Positions 19,334-21,526 of a stretch of 21,526 nucleotides of DNA are shown here, in pieces; position 1 is the first letter of the stretch, and each line of letters begins with the position of its first letter. Where the stretch lies: positions 1-21,526 of the IMG/VR virus record IMGVR_UViG_3300017971_000828, one strand, 5' to 3'. Source of the stretch: a virus. The position numbers were made by a program, and so were the translations under genes. The notes beneath the pieces are model-generated. The model was not told where the DNA came from, made no database searches, and was given only the letters and a program-made list of their open reading frames with translations.

Positions 19334-20362
19334 ATGTTAACTAGAGTAAACAAAGTTCTTATCGGCAAAGATGTTGATAGAACAGCTGCTCTTGTGGCCG
19401 GTGCTGCTATAGACACGGTTATTGGTAATATAGTAGAAGGCGAAATCGTTGCCCTTGACAAGTACAAGAAGGTTCTTGAATCGGGTTATGGTATTGCTGA
19501 TACTGATACCATTTTCTTGTGTGAAGGTACTGGTGAGACCTATGATTATACAAATGAAACAGGCACGACTGTAACTAGCGCTAGGAAGATTATCTTTTCC
19601 GATCCTATTGAAGGGGCGAAAGTTAAAGCGTGGAATGGTAATTCTTATTCCGCTAAGTCAGAACAATCCACCGCTATCAGTGTAAATGGTTTATCCACCA
19701 CTGATGGTACCGAGTATATACTTAGGATTGTTTATACAGATCTTAGCGAACATCCTGGTCAATTTGTACATAGTTATAGGATTGAAGCAGGAGGAACTCT
19801 TGACACTGATATGGCCGCACTTGTAGCAAAAGTTCAGGCTCATAAAGGTCGGAGAGTAAATGCTTCTTACGCCACTGGTACTGACATTATCACGCTTGCT
19901 GCTAGGCCCATACCTGACTGCACGACTGCCGTGACTGATATCGATGAATTCAGCATGGTAGAATTTTCTGCTTTCTTGGTGTATGTGGATTCTAACGGCA
20001 ATTGGGTAGAATGGAATACTAGTATTACGGATACTGCTGCTAGTCCTGGAAATGGAACTTGGGAGCAAGTACGTGATATGGAGAAATTCGCGCAAGGTTA
20101 TAAAGGAGTATTTAACAGGATTCATTTCCCGATTATCACTCCTGACTTTAGGACTGTTAAAAGTGCTACCTATGATATTTTGGTAATTGAGCACGATAAG
20201 TCTTATCTGTCACCTGATAATCAGTATGTGAAGCAGACTCCTTTGACGACTGTTGTAGCTATACCTGTACCAAGTTCAGGCACCCAAATGGCCACATTGT
20301 TAGGTCAGTTAAATCCGTGGTTCGCTTCATTACCTGGAGCTTTTCCGTCGGTTAGTGTTTAA
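19334..20362 (+). CDS. virion structural protein, 342 aa (tail-tube or head-fibre candidate)
   Basis: The product starts MLTRVNKVLIGKDVDRTAAL. It is predominantly beta with many Thr, Gly and Asp residues, including TETY-like turns such as GETYDYTNETGTTVTSA (about 66-82), SEQSTAISVNGLSTTDGTEY (about 111-130) and an ending GQLNPWFASLPGAFPSVSV. There is no enzyme motif or membrane segment. Its place after the neck gene fits a tail tube, capsid-fibre or other abundant virion component, and I cannot decide between these. The A/T-rich repeat just upstream may promote strong translation. Confidence 0.65.
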   Translation: MLTRVNKVLIGKDVDRTAALVAGAAIDTVIGNIVEGEIVALDKYKKVLESGYGIADTDTIFLCEGTGETYDYTNETGTTVTSARKIIFSDPIEGAKVKAWNGNSYSAKSEQSTAISVNGLSTTDGTEYILRIVYTDLSEHPGQFVHSYRIEAGGTLDTDMAALVAKVQAHKGRRVNASYATGTDIITLAARPIPDCTTAVTDIDEFSMVEFSAFLVYVDSNGNWVEWNTSITDTAASPGNGTWEQVRDMEKFAQGYKGVFNRIHFPIITPDFRTVKSATYDILVIEHDKSYLSPDNQYVKQTPLTTVVAIPVPSSGTQMATLLGQLNPWFASLPGAFPSVSV

Positions 20363-20380
20363 TGTTAAAAACGAATAATT

Positions 20381-20761
20381 ATGGCAACAAATGAATATCA
20401 AATTCAGAGGACAGCCAAGGCTTCGTTTACATTACCAAGCTCGACGGCAACCTCGAATATTACATCAGATGCGTATATACCAACCGGAGCGCTTATTACT
20501 AACATCCGGATAGTTGCACCATCTGCTGTAACTACAACTAATGCCTCACACACTGTTGTACCAAGAGTTGGTACAGCTAATATATGTGCTACTGTTAATG
20601 TATCAGATCTGCCCGCAGTCACTGTTGGTGACACCACGGCGCTGCTTTCTGATGCTCATTATGTAACAGCAGGAGGTCTTTTGAACCTGCAGTGTGCAGC
20701 CTGTACTACAGCTGTGACGGCAACATATGATTACTACGTAGATTATCTCTTCGCAGGCTAA
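20381..20761 (+). CDS. Ser/Thr-rich capsid-decoration-like protein, 126 aa
   Basis: A small all-beta-type protein beginning MATNEYQIQRTAKASFTLPS. About a quarter of residues are Ser or Thr (22 Thr by count), with VTTTNASHTVV in the centre, and only two aromatic clusters, near the termini. Two Cys near residues 104 and 107 (CAAC) are the only Cys pair. Small beta-sandwich proteins of this size near capsid genes often decorate the head. It is followed by a strong terminator. The next gene encodes a glycosyltransferase, so it is a candidate acceptor for O-glycosylation (inference). Confidence 0.55.
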   Translation: MATNEYQIQRTAKASFTLPSSTATSNITSDAYIPTGALITNIRIVAPSAVTTTNASHTVVPRVGTANICATVNVSDLPAVTVGDTTALLSDAHYVTAGGLLNLQCAACTTAVTATYDYYVDYLFAG

Positions 20762-20773
20762 TCATCAAGAGTT

Positions 20774-20810
20774 AAAATGGGGGGAGGTGGTAATATCCCC
20801 CCTTCATTTT
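20774..20810 (+). terminator. terminator after the decoration-like gene
   Basis: AAAATGGGGGG (20774-20784) pairs with CCCCCC, two bulged T, then CATTTT (20797-20810), around a 12-base loop. The long stem with a T run within its 3' arm fits an intrinsic terminator or mRNA-stabilising hairpin 12 bases after the stop codon. Confidence 0.65.
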
Positions 20811-20824
20811 ATAACATAAATTAA

Positions 20825-21526
20825 ATGGAACCAAGAATAATAGGAGAAAGTACTGTTGGGTTGCATAATTCTGATTTAGATAAATCTATTGAACGCGTGG
20901 ATAATTCCATGATGTATGAAGATTTGTCTACTATTATTATATGTCCAACAAGGGGAACATTTCCCACGAGAGTAGTTCAGTCGTGGATGAAAATGTTGAA
21001 ACCAATGAATCAAGTTGTGGCAGGACCGATCTTTGCGGAAGCAATGAAAGTCGATGTTGCCTACAATTCTTTGATTACATACATACTCAATAATGAGTAT
21101 CTAAGTAAGTTTAAGTACATACTTACTATAGAAGAAGATAATTTGCCCCCTGTAGACGGTTTGATAAAACTGTATGAGGGAATGAAAGAATATGACGTTG
21201 TTGGTGGACTATATTGGGGCAAATCTGAACATGGTTTTCCAATGATATTTGGAAATCCAGAAGTGGGACCGGAGGATAATCGCCCGCAGACACCAATTCT
21301 TGATGGATTGCAAAGGGCTAATGCTCTCGGTATGGGGTTTAACCTCTTTAAGCTTGATATGTTTAGGAACGTAGAAGAGCCGTGGTTTAAAACCGTACAG
21401 GAATATACAGGAAAAGGTGTTGAAGAGTTAACTCAAGATTTCTATTTTTATAAGAAAGCCGCTAAAAAAGGTTATAAATTTGCTTGTGATACCAGAATTC
21501 TGGTAGGACATTACGATAGTAAAGCA
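20825..21526 (+). CDS. GT-A glycosyltransferase, partial at the window edge
   Basis: The frame runs 234 codons to the window end with no stop, starting MEPRIIGESTVGLHNSDLDK. After a leader of about 35 residues comes STIIICPTRGTFPTRVVQSW, the first strand of a GT-A fold. ILTIEEDNLPP (about 99-109) resembles the DxD-like metal-binding loop. VVGGLYWGKSEHGFP (about 124-138) and ALGMGFNLFKLDMF (about 165-178) follow, then LTQDFYFYKKAAKKGYKFAC and ILVGHYD, the acceptor/catalytic region and conserved His of phage GT2 enzymes. The terminator upstream separates it from the decoration gene. The sugar donor and acceptor are unknown. Confidence 0.75.
   Translation, partial: MEPRIIGESTVGLHNSDLDKSIERVDNSMMYEDLSTIIICPTRGTFPTRVVQSWMKMLKPMNQVVAGPIFAEAMKVDVAYNSLITYILNNEYLSKFKYILTIEEDNLPPVDGLIKLYEGMKEYDVVGGLYWGKSEHGFPMIFGNPEVGPEDNRPQTPILDGLQRANALGMGFNLFKLDMFRNVEEPWFKTVQEYTGKGVEELTQDFYFYKKAAKKGYKFACDTRILVGHYDSKA

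Noticed and set aside
1-21526. tRNA genes, CRISPR arrays, integrase or transposase genes, attachment sites
   Set aside because: No cloverleaf with a T-arm GTTCRA sequence, no spaced repeats, no recombinase motifs and no tandem direct repeats were seen on reading both strands by eye.

Overview
The window is a stretch of a tailed-phage genome, most likely a virulent, podovirus-type phage of a Bacteroidota host and probably a crAss-like (Crassvirales) relative. The reasons are a contiguous head-gene block in the order large terminase, ~800-residue portal, acidic scaffold-like protein, ~490-residue major capsid protein and neck-type proteins. The protein sizes and motifs match what I recall of crAss-like phages. 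In addition, most starts lack a Shine-Dalgarno sequence and instead follow A/T-rich 'AATTATG' contexts typical of Bacteroidota. No database search was possible, so the taxonomic call is an inference. No integrase, tRNA, CRISPR array or insertion sequence was seen.

Layout. (1) Positions 1-2905 form a minus-strand block of small genes of unknown function. They include a Cys-rich protein and a two-helix membrane protein. At its upstream end lies an isolated unit (1685-2436) with its own promoter, a 213-aa protein and a strong terminator. Several starts share an AACACATCATC leader. (2) Positions 2906-3098 are a divergent control region. (3) Positions 3041-8551 form a plus-strand accessory or early region of about 20 small, tightly packed or overlapping genes. 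Many are zinc-ribbon/Cys-rich or single-helix membrane proteins. It also holds a convincing GroES-like co-chaperonin (3894-4211) and a Trp-rich 298-aa protein. The region ends with a winged-helix-like protein. (4) Positions 8553-8640 hold a GC-rich, potentially structured RNA. (5) Positions 8651 to the end are the packaging and virion module: a small HU-like protein, a glycosyltransferase with the motif order of polypeptide GalNAc-transferases, a conserved 185-aa protein (small-terminase candidate), TerL, portal, scaffold, major capsid protein, two neck/structural proteins, a 342-aa virion protein and a Ser/Thr-rich decoration-like protein. The last gene is a second glycosyltransferase cut by the window edge.

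Regulation. Four copies of a promoter-like element (GTAACY, 17-18 bp, ACGTATAMT) head the plus-strand gene groups at 3041, 4653, 6341 and 8853. Two of them lie so close to their start codons that the transcripts would be leaderless. Hairpins follow the capsid and decoration genes and would set relative levels of virion proteins.

Possible integration of functions: the GroES-like protein would redirect host GroEL to fold capsid protein, and the two glycosyltransferases flank the structural genes and could modify the virion surface. The small zinc-ribbon and membrane proteins are probably host-takeover or lysis factors. These roles are inference.
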